DNA of 64,000 nt from NCBI GenBank assembly GCA_011317545.1, contig WUJK01000001.1, forward strand, positions 4,941,001 through 5,005,000. Reading direction: 5' to 3'. Position numbers and translations under genes: made by a program. Shown here one piece after another: positions 33,602 through 45,955 of this stretch. Under the pieces are notes generated by a model that was not told the origin of the DNA, made no database searches, and worked only from the letters and a program-made list of their open reading frames with translations. Within the stretch, counting starts at the first letter, position 1, and the number at the start of each line of letters is the position of its first letter. The DNA is from Coniella vitis. Its lineage: Eukaryota > Ascomycota > Sordariomycetes > Diaporthales > Schizoparmaceae.

Positions 33602-34234
33602 ATGAGAATTGGAACTCGCGCCTTTGCTGCCTTGACGACGACGGCGGCGGCTGCCTCGTTCGCGTCTGCTGCCAGCTTCACCCGCGTGGCTCTTGACGCC
33701 CCGCTCAACTGGGTTGTCGGGCCGTACCTTTGGCCTGCAGAGATTATTGCTGGTTACAATGCCGAAGTGAACAGCACAGACTGGACCGACGCCACGTGGG
33801 ACAGCTATATTCTTGCCGAGTGCGAGACGTATACGGCGTGCACGTCTTCCATAAGCTGGCAAGGTCGGTCACCTTCTTTGGAGCTCTGAGTCAATCGGGG
33901 AAGATATATACATATATTCACATATTCTTCTTAATGGCGTGTACGAAATGAGATCTGGGCTGACTTTCTATGCAGGCACTAACAGTGGCTCCACTGGCGG
34001 AAGGTTTGTAGATGGATGCCCCTTTTACTTGCAAAGAAAGAAAAGAAAAAAGGATAATAAAAGGAAGGAATAGCAATAAATTGATGGAATGTACTCGAAA
34101 CTAACTATCAACTGCACAGATACTGGTATGGATATGTCTTCCGAGGCGGGCCAACGAATGAGACCTTTTATGTTCGAGACACGGACGTGGAATCGAATGT
34201 GACGCTGTCATCCGTGTGGACGATTGTGGAATAG
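33602..34234 (+). CDS. Small secreted protein, unknown function
   Basis: Three exons (33602-33863, 33976-34003, 34120-34234) join in phase to 134 residues. The donors are GTCGGT and GTTTGT and the acceptors ATGCAG and GCACAG, with a CTAAC branch in the second intron. The first 23 or so residues are a signal peptide (MRIGTRAFAALTTTAAAASF, cleavage near ASAASF). The mature part is Trp/Tyr-rich with two cysteines only (CETYTAC), probably one disulfide or none, and has several N-glycosylation sequons (NST, NET, NVT). The end is RYWYGYVFRGGPTNETFYVR then SSVWTIVE. The middle exon is only 28 nt. Size, signal peptide and lack of known domain fit fungal effector-like or surface proteins, but the role is unknown. 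Confidence 0.78.
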
Positions 34235-36889
34235 TCCACATGCCCGGCTTCGACAAACTGGAAGGCCACTCCTGTGTGAAGATACGCAGGTCAAATGGCT
34301 TCAAGTGAGCCCGCACAGAGCCATGAGAGACTGTGATTTTGGAGTCCTGTACGTTTCCCGAGCGGCGGGGGCCTGAGTTGGGCAAGCGAAGAATCACGTT
34401 TACCATGCGGAACATTTCTAGGTTCAACCTTGAGAGAATTAGGACGAGCACGTCAACTGTTTTGACAACAAATATCTCTGTGTGTTGTGTGTTTGATGAG
34501 TGACTTGCAAGGAAGCGGTGCACCTGCTGCATGTGACTGTTGTAATGTCTTGTGCTCAAGACTGAGAAGAGATATGATTTGCAGGGTATCGTATGTTGTT
34601 GCGTCCCCAGGCCACAACTCAAGCCTATATCGTGTGGGGATCGACGGTTGCTCTGAATAACGGTGAACCAAGAGATTTATTTGGGATCCGGATTACTTTC
34701 AAGGCCTCCCCTATTTCATTGCATACTCGGAAGAGGCTTGTTACGTCGAGCCCGTTGCGGGACGCTTAGTATTAACCCGAGCCAGCCTGGCAAGGGAGTT
34801 GGGTGTGGACTTTTGTAAACTCGGAGTCTGCTACCTATTCTGTCAAAGTGTATGTTTGATAAAAACTTCGTGGTCTGCATAGTATAATAAGGCGTCTGAT
34901 ACTCATAGTGCTGCGCACAGTACACAGAGGAGAGAACACAAGGCCTCTCTATACTTTGTAAGGCTGTTGTTGTTTACTATGTGAAGGCCTTTTGGGTGGG
35001 ATGGATAACCTGGCGACCCCTTTTCTAAGCCCATGTGCGAGTGTCAGTACAACTTGTTCCCGTTCTTTTTACAAATTAATGTTTGAATAGAAAACGAGTG
35101 CTTGTTTCCTTTGATTCTTTGACTATAAAAAGGGAAAAGACAAGAGAGGGAAAAAAAAAAACGAGAAGAAATGGGGAAAAAGAGGCAACGAAGCTGTCAT
35201 CCAGTCGTTTCTCCATCCATCGAAAAAAGCTTTAACTGAATATGGAATGTCTTGCGGCTCCTTTGCAATAGTGGCTTGAGCGGTTCCAACACGGTGGACC
35301 CGGCTTGTCATAAATTTTTGGCCGAATATTTCATGGGCCATTGATATAATTGGCAGCTCTGAGCGGCGCGACTATACATAGTATACCATCAATATAGGTA
35401 TACCTGTACACAGAATCTCTCTGATTGTCTGCTGTGTTGCCGTTGGGGGGCAGTAAGAGGCCGACGCATAGTCCAGCTGGCATAAGATGTACAGTGAATG
35501 TACTATGGAGGCTGGAGAATCTAGCCTCGTATCAAATCATTCGATTAGGAAGGTGGTTCAGTCATACTGCGCAAGTATACGATGTATACTTACTATGTCC
35601 ATGCATCTCGATTCGGGTGACGGTGCTTCGCATCCGGGTTGCCCTGCCAGTGGTGGCGTCTTGGAGAAGAAATCCACGTTTCTTGGTTTCCATATCCAGA
35701 GATGGAGGATGTGCCCGCGCCCGGTCCTATTAAAATTTAAGGCCTCGAGTAAAGCCCCCATGTGGTCTAATATGTACACTCAGCTCGGAAGTTATTCGCC
35801 CTCGCCCTGCCGCGCAGCGCTAGGCTTTGGAAATGTGACAGGGTACTTGATAGCAAGTGGAAATACAGAGAACTGGAACATTAGCGGGCTGTCAGAGTGC
35901 CCAGGGGCGGCCGGGACGCTTCAATAGCCCATAATATCAAGCCTAAGCCAGCCACGATCACTGGCACAGTCAGACAGTACACTTCAGTAGCTTGAGCGCG
36001 TGAGCTGAGCATTGATACAATGATCTTCAACACCATGGAGGCATCTCCATGGCAGACTCTTGAACCGCCCTCGCTACTATGACAGTAAAAAACCCACTTG
36101 GTGACCGCGACCGGCCGGATGAGTTCCCCTCGAGGCTCAGGGACAAGCGGGACTGCCTCAAACTCTAACCGTTCTGGGCAAAGTGAAGCGACGCCCGTCC
36201 CCAAGTGGAGAAAAGGGCTGCTGAGGGGAGTGGTGGTCTTGATGGCTGCTTTGTCTCTGCGCTGAGGGCGGTGCCGTGTGGCCAAGCAGCAAGAAGAGGT
36301 TGGGTTGCTGGAGGCCAGCAAGTGGTTCGAGGTTCGGGATCCAGGCGATCCAGGCGATCCAATGCGACGAGATCGATCTGGCAAGATGCCGTCTGTCCAT
36401 CGTCTGCCCATGGGATGTGAAATATGACAACTCTGGCCTGGCCATGGTGCTCATTGAGACGGGCAGTACTATTCATAGCATGCTGACAGCCTCCTCCTTT
36501 CCTGCTGGCTTTCTGGCACCCCCGCCCCCCCGTAGAGGGCCCAGCAGACCGAACGGCGGGGGCCATGGCCAGATGAAGCATGGCATGCCGCTGCAAGCCT
36601 TGCCGTCTTGGGCATCTGCGTCGTTGGTGTAGTGGAGCTTCTGACTGCGCGCTCCCACGCTGTCGTGGCCCTTCCCGCGGGCCAGCAGGGGGCGTGTGGG
36701 TTGGCGATAGCTGGCTGTGTGCTGCGTAGAAGGTGCCCAAGGCAAAGGACGGGCTTCTTTGTTCAACCTCTTTTCGACGGCTCTCCAGAGCGGCCGCGTT
36801 CCGTCCACCCTAGCCTTCGCAAGCTCGACCTTGGTTGTGGACGTCCGTCGCCCGTGTCCGTCTGCTTTCTTTGCACGCAACACACAGCT

Positions 36890-36912
36890 GCTTGCTTGCT
36901 TGCTTGCTTGCT
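36890..36912. repeat. GCTT tetranucleotide microsatellite
   Basis: About five GCTT units in the upstream region of the Zn2Cys6 gene. Confidence 0.8.
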
Positions 36913-37212
36913 GGTGCCCTGGCCGCTTCGCAGGCCGCCTGGACAGATACTGTTGACAACATTCCCCTTTGACGACGCCATCGCGCATACTGCTGCAGCC
37001 AGCCAGCCACGACTCGAGCTGCCTGGCGATCCGCGACCACAGACCGCAAGCCCAGACCTGTGCTGGCAGCGTCACACGCAGCGAGGGCAGAGCCGTGGAG
37101 ACACGCAATCTACCAGGCGAAATTGGCTGCTGCCGGTCAGAGAGGGCCAGTCTGCAGAATCATAATCATCGCCGACTCGAGCAGCCATCTCCGAGCGCTC
37201 GGTCAGCCTTTT

Positions 37213-37312
37213 CCTGCCCTGCCCTGCCCTGCCCTGCCCGGCTGCTGGCTGCTGGCTGCTGGCTGCTGGCTGCTGGCTGCTGGCTGTTGGCTGTTGGCTG
37301 TTGGCTGTTGGC
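37213..37312. repeat. Nested CCCTG and GGCTGCT/GGCTGTT tandem repeats
   Basis: Four to five CCTGC-type pentamers run into about five GGCTGCT heptamers and four GGCTGTT heptamers, in a block of about 100 bases. It lies some 590 bases upstream of the Zn2Cys6 ATG. Confidence 0.88.
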
Positions 37313-37393
37313 TCCCCTCCAGTCCGTCGGCATCGGCCCTTGATCTGCAAACCCGCTTCCCGTCTCCATCGCGGTCGGCCTTGGTGGCCAGAC

Positions 37394-37394
<1 letters not shown>

Positions 37395-37439
<45 letters not shown>
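37395..37439. repeat. CAG trinucleotide repeat, 15 units
   Basis: Fifteen uninterrupted CAG triplets, about 460 bases upstream of the Zn2Cys6 ATG. Not in the gene model; probably promoter or 5' leader. Confidence 0.9.
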
Positions 37440-37442
<3 letters not shown>

Positions 37443-37895
37443 CAGCAACCAAGGATCTCGTGTGTACGTAGAACAGAGACAGGAATTATTGACCCAGACC
37501 GCCTGCAAAGGGATTTTGCCCCCCTACATCAACGTGTGGCGGCCTTGCGTCCCCCATTCCCAACCCTCGCTCGCCGTGGTCAACGCCCGCCGCCGCCGCT
37601 GCCGCTGCCGGTCCGCCCTCTGCCGCCTGTTGCTCGCTTCCGAGGTTTCTGCTCAGAACTAGAGGCCGAGGAGCCTCGCTAGCTCGCGAGATTTGCGACT
37701 TGGCGACAGCCTGGCAAGCGCGGCTTTGACAGCGCCACACCGACCTTGTGTGAAGTCCACCAAGGCGGCTCAACCGGCACTTCCTGTCATCGTAGGGCTC
37801 CGGATCTGCTCGCTCCCCCAGGCGCCGGGTCGACTCGAGCCACCTGGGCATTCGGATCCGACCACGCGACGGGGCTCGGCAGGCCGGCGCAGATC

Positions 37896-40303
37896 ATGGT
37901 CAACACAGGCAAGCCTTCGCCAGGCTGCTTCGCCTGTCGAACGCGAAGAATCAAGGTGAGCGACCCATGCCTCCTACTACTTGGACTGCCACGCATCGGG
38001 GCTGCCGTTGGCCGAGAGCATCAGCGGCCGTCACTGCCACTGGCGAGGGCCACTGTATCCTGCTGCCACACGTCTTCTGCCGCGCTGTCTTGTCCTGCTC
38101 TAAGCATCACCGCATACTGACGGCATCTCATCAAGTGCGATACAACGCGACCCGAGTGCCGCAAATGCAGGAAGCGAGGGTGGAAGTGCCCCGGCTACCG
38201 CGACCTCAACGCCCTCAGGATCGTCGACGAGACCCAGAAGCAGTTCACGCGCTTCTCGGGCGACAAGGAGACTGCAGAGGACGGCCCGCTCACGCCCGGC
38301 GCCAGCAGCAAGACGACTGCAGTCCGCGCTCGCCCGCCTCCATATGCTGGCAGCAGCAGCAGCAGTGGCGGGCGAAGGACGCCGCCCAAGACCCCGAGCT
38401 CCCATGCGTCGTATCCCTCGCCCGTCTCCACCGCTTCTTCGCCGAGCATTGCTGGCTCGGCCAATCGCTACCAGTACAGCTACGTGGAGGAAGTGCCCAA
38501 ATGCATCGAGGCCCCAATAGGCGACCGTGTCTATGGCTACTTTCTCAATAACTTTGTCCATGGCACCTCACTCCGGCACCACGGCTATCTTGACTTCCTG
38601 TTCCCACTGCTGGCCAACATCCCACGGAGCCACCAGGAAGGCAATCCCTTGCCCATGGCCTTTTCAGCCACCGCCATGATTGCCTTTGCAGCACGGCAAA
38701 AGGCGCCCGAACTGCTCCCACGCGCAGAATCGGTCTATCTGCGAGCGCTGGAGGCAACCTTCAAGGCCATTGCGGATCCAAAACGAGCCAGCGACAATTC
38801 GACCCTGGCTTGTGTGACGCTCTTGACGACCTACGAGGTATGTTGTCGTGTTTCTCTGCCCCAGGAGCGTTGCCAGATGGACACGAGCTCGTGGACCACG
38901 GTCGATGCTAATCTGTGCACACGCCGTGTCTCCATGTAGCAACTGCGACCGTCAAGGCCGTCGCATCAAAAGGCAGAAGCCTTTGGGAGCCACCTGGACG
39001 GAGCAGTTGCTCTGTTGAAGCTCCGAGGACGAGACATCTTCCAGACTGTCGTTGGCCGCAAGATCTTCTTGATACTGCGTGCACTCCTTGTAAGCTCCTC
39101 CCTCCCCCACTCACTCCTGTTGATTCGACCAGTTTCCAAAGCCTCGTTCAATGAATAGCTTACCACAAAGCGCCCCCATTTCTTCAGGCGTCACGCAGTC
39201 TCTGCTACGGCACACCACTCGACCCAGAACTCCACACCCTCACCGAAGCCCTCGATCAAGACGCCACCCAGCAGCGCTTCGCCGCGCTCTCCCTCCGCGC
39301 AGCCGACCTGCGCGTGGCCGTCGAGCGCCTCCTCGGCGGCTGGAGCCCCTCCCATCCCGTGGGCGAGGAACCCACGCACGACAAGGTGACGACGCTCTGC
39401 CGCAAAGCCGAGGCCCTGGAGGCCGACTACAAGCAGCACATTGCCTCGCTGCCGCTGGCATGGAAGGCCATGACGGTGCGCTACATCCGGCCCCAAGACC
39501 CGGCCATCATGGGCGGCATTGCCTACACGGGCCGCGTGGACGCCTACATCGACATGTTTGTGTGCTATCTGCTCAACTGGGCGCGCGCTGCCCGTCTCTA
39601 CATTCGCTATGCCGCACTGCGTTGCCATGCCTGGCTGTTGGGGCCGCAGCACGACTACCGCGACACGCCCGAGTATGCCCACGCGGCCGAGCTGGGTTCC
39701 GAGCTGGTCGCTGATATTGTGGCCAGTGTGCCGTATGTGTTTGGCGCGGCCAAAATGACCCAGCCGCAGCAGGCGCTTGGGCACTATCAGCCGCCCAGCT
39801 TGGCTGGTGTTTTCTGCATGTGGCCCGTCTTTGCGGCGGCCACGTCGGATTTTGCAACGGACACGCAGAAAGCATTTTGCAAGCGGACTCTCAAGTATAT
39901 TGCAGAAGAGATTGGCATTGGGCAGGCTTCCATTCTGGCTGGGGTTCGTAAAACGGGGTTCCCCTTCTTTTTTTTCTTCTTTTTTTTCTTCTTTTTTTTT
40001 TCTGTTTATTCGTGCCAGACTAACTCAAGCCCCCTCCACCTACAGTACAACCTCAGAAACCCGTCGATGCCAATCGCCTTCATGCGCATGAAACAATTCG
40101 AGGCCCAAGGAAAACAGCTGCAAGGAGTCGCAGCAGGCGCAGCAGCAGGCTCTGTCATGTCGTCGGGCATGACGTCCCTGATGCGAGCCACTGGAACAAT
40201 TCTCTCGTCCGACCCCGATTACCACCGAACCGTGCTTCCCATACACACGCTCAAAGTCGAAGACGTCAAAGACGGCTACAACTTTCCTAAATTCGACTTT
40301 TAG
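37896..40303 (+). CDS. Zn2Cys6 fungal transcription factor
   Basis: Five exons (37896-37955, 38136-38837, 38940-39089, 39188-39943, 40046-40303) give 641 residues. The binuclear zinc cluster is canonical: cysteines at 11, 14, 21, 28, 31 and 38 (GCFACRTRRIK then CDTTRPECRKCRKRGWKC). The first intron (180 nt) falls between Lys20 and Cys21, inside the DNA-binding motif, with ATCAAG at both ends. After a Ser/Pro linker (residues about 60-135) comes the fungal-specific regulatory domain: IGDRVYGYFLNNFV, HGYLDFLFPLLANIP, LACVTLLTTYE, HLDGAVALLKLRGRDIFQT, YIDMFVCYLLNWARAARLYIR. It probably acts in the nucleus as a dimer or monomer on CGG-type sites; the target genes cannot be told. The last intron (102 nt) is in frame and has no stop. 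Confidence 0.9.
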
Positions 40304-41304
40304 ATGCAGATGTGCCTGGGGCTCGACAACATCTGCATTGTATATTCCCAAGATTTGACCCCAAACAGTCGAGTTGAGGTACTATCTCACGGGAGGGACC
40401 AAGACATCCTGCAAGAGACACCATGGTATGGAGACAACCGGGTTAAATCGAGTCATTTCGGACCAAGGTGTACGTGTGAACACAGTAACTGGTCGAATGA
40501 GGTCGACAGCATGGAGGGAAGCGGCGCATAACTTTGCTGCGTACACTCACCTTTGGATGTGATGGCGGAATATTCGACCACATCAATCCAGTAGCTCTGT
40601 CCTTGATCAAGTTTGGGTTTTGCGACAATCAAGCACACACCATCAACGTTTGAGCCTCGAGCTCAGCAGAAAAAGAAGGACAAGAAGAGGAAAAGAACCA
40701 ATAAAGATTAAATATAGAGTTCAACGCAACCCCATCCTTCCTAACCTCAAGTGCGCCTCCCAAGATCCGGGATGGAGGATGTTCCGCCCTCGGCAGCTTT
40801 AGGCTCTCTATCCTGTGAATGAATGATAAATGGCACTACTCCTTGTCCAACGTTCTGCAGTATTACTATACAAACGAGAGTATGGCTACCTTGCGAGAAG
40901 CCCTGAGTCTGCTGGGTCTGGAGCATAGCGTGCCACACCTTGTCGTGCTTTACCCATCCAACCACCAGACCTTGGAGACTTAAAAAACTCCGCTGCTCCG
41001 TTGCAAAGATCAGCAACTTTCACAAGCCAATCTCATGGACCGCATCGCAACCCGTGCTAATGGCCCCGCGGGCGGAGCTGGTGAGGATGCGACTAGCGGC
41101 CGCTGCTCGTGGTAAGGCGCCAGTTCGCGGTTTGAGTTATCAAATCAGCGGCAGGATTTCCGTACGGCTCTGGTATAGCCATCTCTTGGTAGAGCCAATG
41201 TTGACACAGGAGCTATTTGAAGCTGGTCCGCACTTGTCTGTCTGCCTGCTTCTTTCCCAGACTTTTGGTCCCCTCGAGCCTGGACATCCAAAAAGGCATC
41301 CAGA
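40304..41304. other. Intergenic
   Basis: No gene is seen; short frames only. Confidence 0.6.
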
Positions 41305-42562
41305 ATGGCCGTCGCCACGCTCCGCTCTGCGAGTCGTGCTTTGCAGAAAACAGCTCTGCTGCGAAGACACAAGACCGTCGTCATCACAGGCCTGCTGTGC
41401 CTCTTTGTCTTGACAGCACCGGCTGTTTTTCCCGTCTCGCAGGCGACCAAGGCCACTCGATGGATCAAGGATGCCGCTGCGCATGCGCAGAGCACAACCT
41501 GCAACGCAGATATGCCACGAGGCTATGGTCCGCGCGTGACAGAGCCATTGTGAGTCGATGGATGGATTTGACCCATTTTCCCTCCCCCATGAGTTTAATT
41601 TTTTTTAAAAGAAATTTGGAGGGGCTCGTGCAGGGCTGATTTGTGGAATCATTGCGTCTGTGTCTTTATTTGTAGCTCCGACGACGCACAAGGATCTCTC
41701 GACTTTCCGTTCTTCACAGAGACTGCTGAGGCTGCGACGACGGTGGCTGGGTACAAACTGGCGGCAAAGAACAGACAGAAGACGGTGGGCAGAAAGTCGG
41801 CTTCAAACTTGTTGGGAGACGTCAACATCGTCGGGTGTGATCCGCAAACATGCGCCACACTCTGTGATCATCTGTCGACCTGCGTGGCTTTCAACATTTG
41901 TAAGTAACCCCCCCCCCTTTCTTTTTTTTCTTTCTTTTTTCTTTTTTCTTTTTCTTTTTCTTTTTCTTCTCTCTCTTTGAGTACGTTGGCTCGTTCGCTT
42001 TGCAGATCTGGTGTCTGTTTGCCAGCAACCACGCAAAGCGCAGGTGTGTCTTGTAATAGACGCCTCTCCTGACTGACGGTGGTTGTGTTGGTTGTGTTTT
42101 TTTGGAGACTTTCAAAGGTCGCCGCGTATCGCGCCCAGCAGTGCCACCAACGGCGCATGTCCGAGCCCGGAAGCCATGACGAATATCTTTTGCTCCTTTT
42201 ACAGCACCAGGCTCAAGGCCAATGATCTGACGAGGTACGGCGAGCTGCGTTACCAGTTCAAGATCGTCATTGCTGGTAAGTGTGGATGGCGTTGATTCCC
42301 GCCCGGTTCTGAAGATTGCAGTATCAAATTGCTTGTTCTTTTGGGTTTTACACCATGAAAGAGAGAAAGGCAAAAAAGACAACAACAAGGTCGATGTAGC
42401 TGACCAGCTGTCCATCTAGGCTCGAATCTGTACAACAAGAACCAAAGCCAGGCGTTTGAGTGGCTTCCCAAGATCACCATACCGTATGTCGCATCCGACG
42501 ACGCTCATGAGCAGGCCCCGGCAACCGGAGAGCAAGATACATACATATATGATGGACAGTAG
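41305..42562 (+). CDS. Predicted secreted or membrane-anchored fungal protein, unknown function
   Basis: Four exons (41305-41549, 41676-41899, 42108-42275, 42420-42562) give 259 residues. A hydrophobic stretch at residues 25-46 (VVITGLLCLFVLTAPAVF), preceded by basic residues, is a signal anchor or signal peptide. The middle has paired cysteines (GCDPQTCATLCDHLSTC) and the third exon supplies FQRSPRIAPSS, then CPSPEAMTNIFCSFY and FKIVIAGSN. A core of F-N-x-Y then a Pro-rich turn, a C-x-L/F-Y/W block and a VIAGSN motif is shared by a group of fungal extracellular proteins of unknown role, as far as I recall. The second intron is long (208 nt) and contains a decoy CAG at about 42005; only the GGAG acceptor at 42107 gives the FNIYFQRSPR reading that fits this core. 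Confidence 0.7.
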
Positions 42563-43052
42563 AGCAACAAACGAAGACAACCGACAGAGAACACGCTACG
42601 GGCTTTTTTTTTTTTTTTTTTTTTTTTGCGGAATAGTTTCAGCGAGAAGACCAGTGCAGCACGGCATGCTTGTTGCTCCTTCATTGTGTAGAATCAACTC
42701 TTTGCTGGAACGCCAAAGACTGCTTGTTGTACTGTAACCACAAGCACAAAGGCAGGTGGGTAGTGTTTGGGTGGCTGCGGCGCGTATCGACCTTCGGAGA
42801 ACAGACCAGTGTTAATAAGATATTTGTCTCAGATTTATACATTTCTCCTCGTCTGAGATGCTCAACAATACCTTCAAAAGCAAGAACTCTGATGTGGCCA
42901 AGAAGTGGGCTCAGCTACTGTAACAACTTTTGGATCTTGCCAGTGACGTCTCTTATTCTACCCAGCCAAGAGGGATCATATTCATTTCATAAACTTCGTA
43001 CACTCATGCCAGTATCAGTCCAAGTTGTCCATCACCCACACGTCCACCACTG
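42563..43052. other. Convergent intergenic
   Basis: 3' flanks of the secreted-type protein gene and the HHE gene. Includes a T tract at 42605-42626. No gene is seen. Confidence 0.6.
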
Positions 43053-43873
43053 CTACGGAGACCCGGCCAAAGCCTTCTGCAGCTCCTTTATAGGCGCCTT
43101 GAGCAACTCATCCACACTTTCAAACGGCGGCTGCCTCTGCACACCCTCCTCCTCCTTTCCATCGCCACCGCCATCCTGCACTCTGCTCCGTCTGCGGGCG
43201 CGGCCAGGCACAAAAGTGCACGTCCGCACCCAGTCCCACGCCATGCGCTCCGACTCGTCGGCCTCGAGGTTCTTCTCGATCGCCACCAGGTCCTGCATCT
43301 CAATGTGCTTGATGTGCTTTCTCAGCAGCTCACCCAACGCGTCCGCTGATGCGCTGAACTCGTCGCTCAGCGGCCTGAGATGGATGAACTCCAGGATGTG
43401 ATCTCGTAACTGTAAAATTGTATTAGCATCCTTCAACAAAACCTGACAACAACAACCGCCTTTTCTCCCCCTCCAACCCCCATTCCAAGAAAAAAAGAAA
43501 AAGGAAAGAAAGGAAAGAAAAGAAAAACAAAAGCACACGAAACACACACAACCAAAAAGACAACTCCACGCACCTCTGCAAGATCCTCCCTCCGCTTCAG
43601 CGCCGTCTGGTTCCCCGCATTGGCCCGCCGCTCCGTGCCCGGAAAGATGAACAGCTGCAACGCAACGAGGTGCCGCGCCAGCTCCCACGCAAACTGGCTC
43701 TGCAGCTGCGCAGCCGCCTGCGCGTCGCCGTCCTCGATGCTCTGCAGCAGGCCCTTGTACAGGATCTCGAGGTCGCGGTGGTCGCGCTTGACCTCGTCCG
43801 AGACGAAGCGGATCCCGATGCTCGTTGTGGTGGTGGTGGAATCCCGTCGATCGGACGCTGAGGATGGATCCAT
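43053..43873 (-). CDS. Hemerythrin-like HHE-domain protein
   Basis: Two exons (43873-43574 and 43409-43053, intron 164 nt, acceptor TTACAG) give 218 residues from MDPSSASDRRDS. The fold is a four-helix HHE bundle: VKRDHRDLEILYKGLLQS (first His), FAWELARHLVALQLFIFPG (second His, then the usual E/Q..xxP), LRDHILEFIHL (third His) and LRKHIKHIEMQDLVAIE (fourth His). In other HHE proteins these His/Glu residues bind a di-iron centre that senses or carries oxygen or reacts with NO. Here the usual Glu in the second and fourth motifs is partly replaced (QLF for EEL, IEMQD for EEE), so iron binding may be altered. A basic, Gly-rich linker precedes the C-terminus. Confidence 0.82.
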
Positions 43874-45955
43874 CTTGGGGGACAAACAAGCCCCTTTTTT
43901 GTGAGTTCTGGGTAAAGTTTCTGTGAGGTTCTGGTGTCTCTTGGTGTTTTTTCTTTTCTTTTTTTTTTTTTTTGTTTTTATGTATGAACAGGCACACACA
44001 CCAATGAAGTCGATATGATGTCGACCAAGAGAAGTCTGTCAAAAAATAAGCTCAAGAGTATGCTGATGCTGGGAAAGAAAAATTGAAGCCGACTGCTCAA
44101 GCTCAGGGTGGTCTGCCGAGTTCTTTGTCTTCCCAGTATCGGAGCACTGTTTCGGAACGATATATTAAATGCCAACAAGCGGAATTCGACAAGGAAATAA
44201 ATGCAGAAAAAAAACCTGTTTCACATCAACACAACACACACGCTCAAAACGGTTTTCTCTCTTCTAGCCACTTCCCCTACCCACTATGATAGGCCGGAGC
44301 CCAGAGCCATTATATAGAGAGTTGACGCACATGGCCCCGTCCGACAGATGTCATATCGACTCGCCCATCCTCATCCCACCTCTAGCTTGCCGCGACGACA
44401 GCAACGATGTGGATATTCCTTCCACCCAAGGACAGGGCAGGGCAGACCCTGGAGTGACAGCTCCGTACATAGTAAACAAAGGACAAGTAGGCCTAGTGTA
44501 CCGTATACTAACCACTTACACTACTCGCTATCTTGCCCAGCTGCTCAGCAGTGCAAAATAAAACAGTTGCAAAAAATATATATAAATATATATATATATA
44601 TATATGCATGTCAGAAGAGGGCAGCACAAAACCCCAAGGTAAGCAATCCCCTTGCTTACCGCAAATGCTCTGGGGCTCACCCCCCCGCCCCTCCGCCTCA
44701 TTCCCGTGCTCTAGCCGGAGCATTTCCTCCTCGCCGTACCGCTACAGTTTGTGGGAACACGCGGACATGCATGGCATCAAAAGTCCCGGAGACTTTGGGG
44801 TTACACATTCGGCCCTCCTGAGAAAGTGACAGCTCGAACAAGCGTCGATATGACGTTATCACGGTTCAAGCATGACACGCCCTTTGGTCTGGGGCACCAG
44901 ACAGAAGGGACGAGGGCAACAGAAACAATGCTCTCGATTGCAAAATCTCCACATTTCAGCACGCTTGCGTAAAATTTACGCACTTATCGCCGGAAAATGA
45001 GGGCACGTAGCATGGTTGGTGTGTGTTTGGTCTAGTTAAATAAACGACATCACCCACAACTTGATACCAGGCCTGAAGAGCCCAAGTTGCCAAGATGCGC
45101 CAGGTGGCTGGATCGACAAGCCTTGCGTTCATGTCTGGCTCTAGTCCGCACCACCGTCATCATGGCGCTGTTGGGGAGTGTGTTCTCCATGCTCGCATCC
45201 TTTCCTTCCCAGTCCCATGCAGCATCTCCGTGCTTTCTGTATGTACATGGATACAAAAGGCACAATGGCCTGTCAACGGAGGGAGAATGGGGGCCAAAGT
45301 GTTTTTTTGGGGGGGTGAAGAGGGGTTGACCAGGCAAAATAAGCTTTCCATTGGGTTTCGCATACGGGACATATATATATATTTATATAAAAGAGTAAGA
45401 GTGAGTACCTTGCGTTGTCTGGGGTATCTGCCAATCCGAAGTTATTGAAAGGGAAAAAAACCCCGGCAAAGACAAACCAAAGCCGATCGATCGGTCGCTG
45501 CGCCAGACAGCACACCAGGGGCATCCGACAATATTAATAATAATGCGTAAGTAACAGACATTGCAAGAATTGCTCCTCATGTTTCCACAAGATGGAAGAA
45601 GGAAAACATGAAGAAGAAAAAAGAAAAAAAAAAAAAAGAGGTAATCGGTCATGACTTCGTTTCGATAGAGTCGTGGCAAAAGACAGGGAGCAACTCGACT
45701 TGCCACATTCAATCTTTGGCTGAAACGTCAAAGCCTTGTGCTTCCCCCTTGACTCTTGGGTATTGCGGGTATGTATATGCATGACAGAAAAAGATGCAGG
45801 ATATCACAGGAACTGGGTATGAAGGAAAGAAGCAAAAAAAAAAAAAAAAAAAGAAATCGTGAAAAATCGTCATCAACAAGGGAAAGGAAACGAAGAAGAC
45901 TGGCGCCCATTTTCCCAACGCGCATGCCAGCAAAGGGACCAGCGCACTCCCAGGA
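43874..45955. other. Intergenic
   Basis: 5' flank of the HHE gene and 3' flank of the 1863-residue protein gene. Holds a TA microsatellite near 44576-44606, a TACATAGT motif near 44467 and A tracts. No gene is supported. Confidence 0.55.
44576..44606. repeat. TA dinucleotide microsatellite
   Basis: About 14 TA units with one interruption. Confidence 0.85.

Larger units (their letters stand above)
34235..37895. other. Long intergenic region upstream of the Zn2Cys6 gene
   Basis: No gene could be supported. From about 36600 on it is GC-rich with tandem repeats (CTTG at 36890, CCCTG/GGCTGCT at 37213, CAG at 37395), some possibly in a long 5' leader. A tatacatagtata-type motif lies at 35373-35386. 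Confidence 0.5.
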
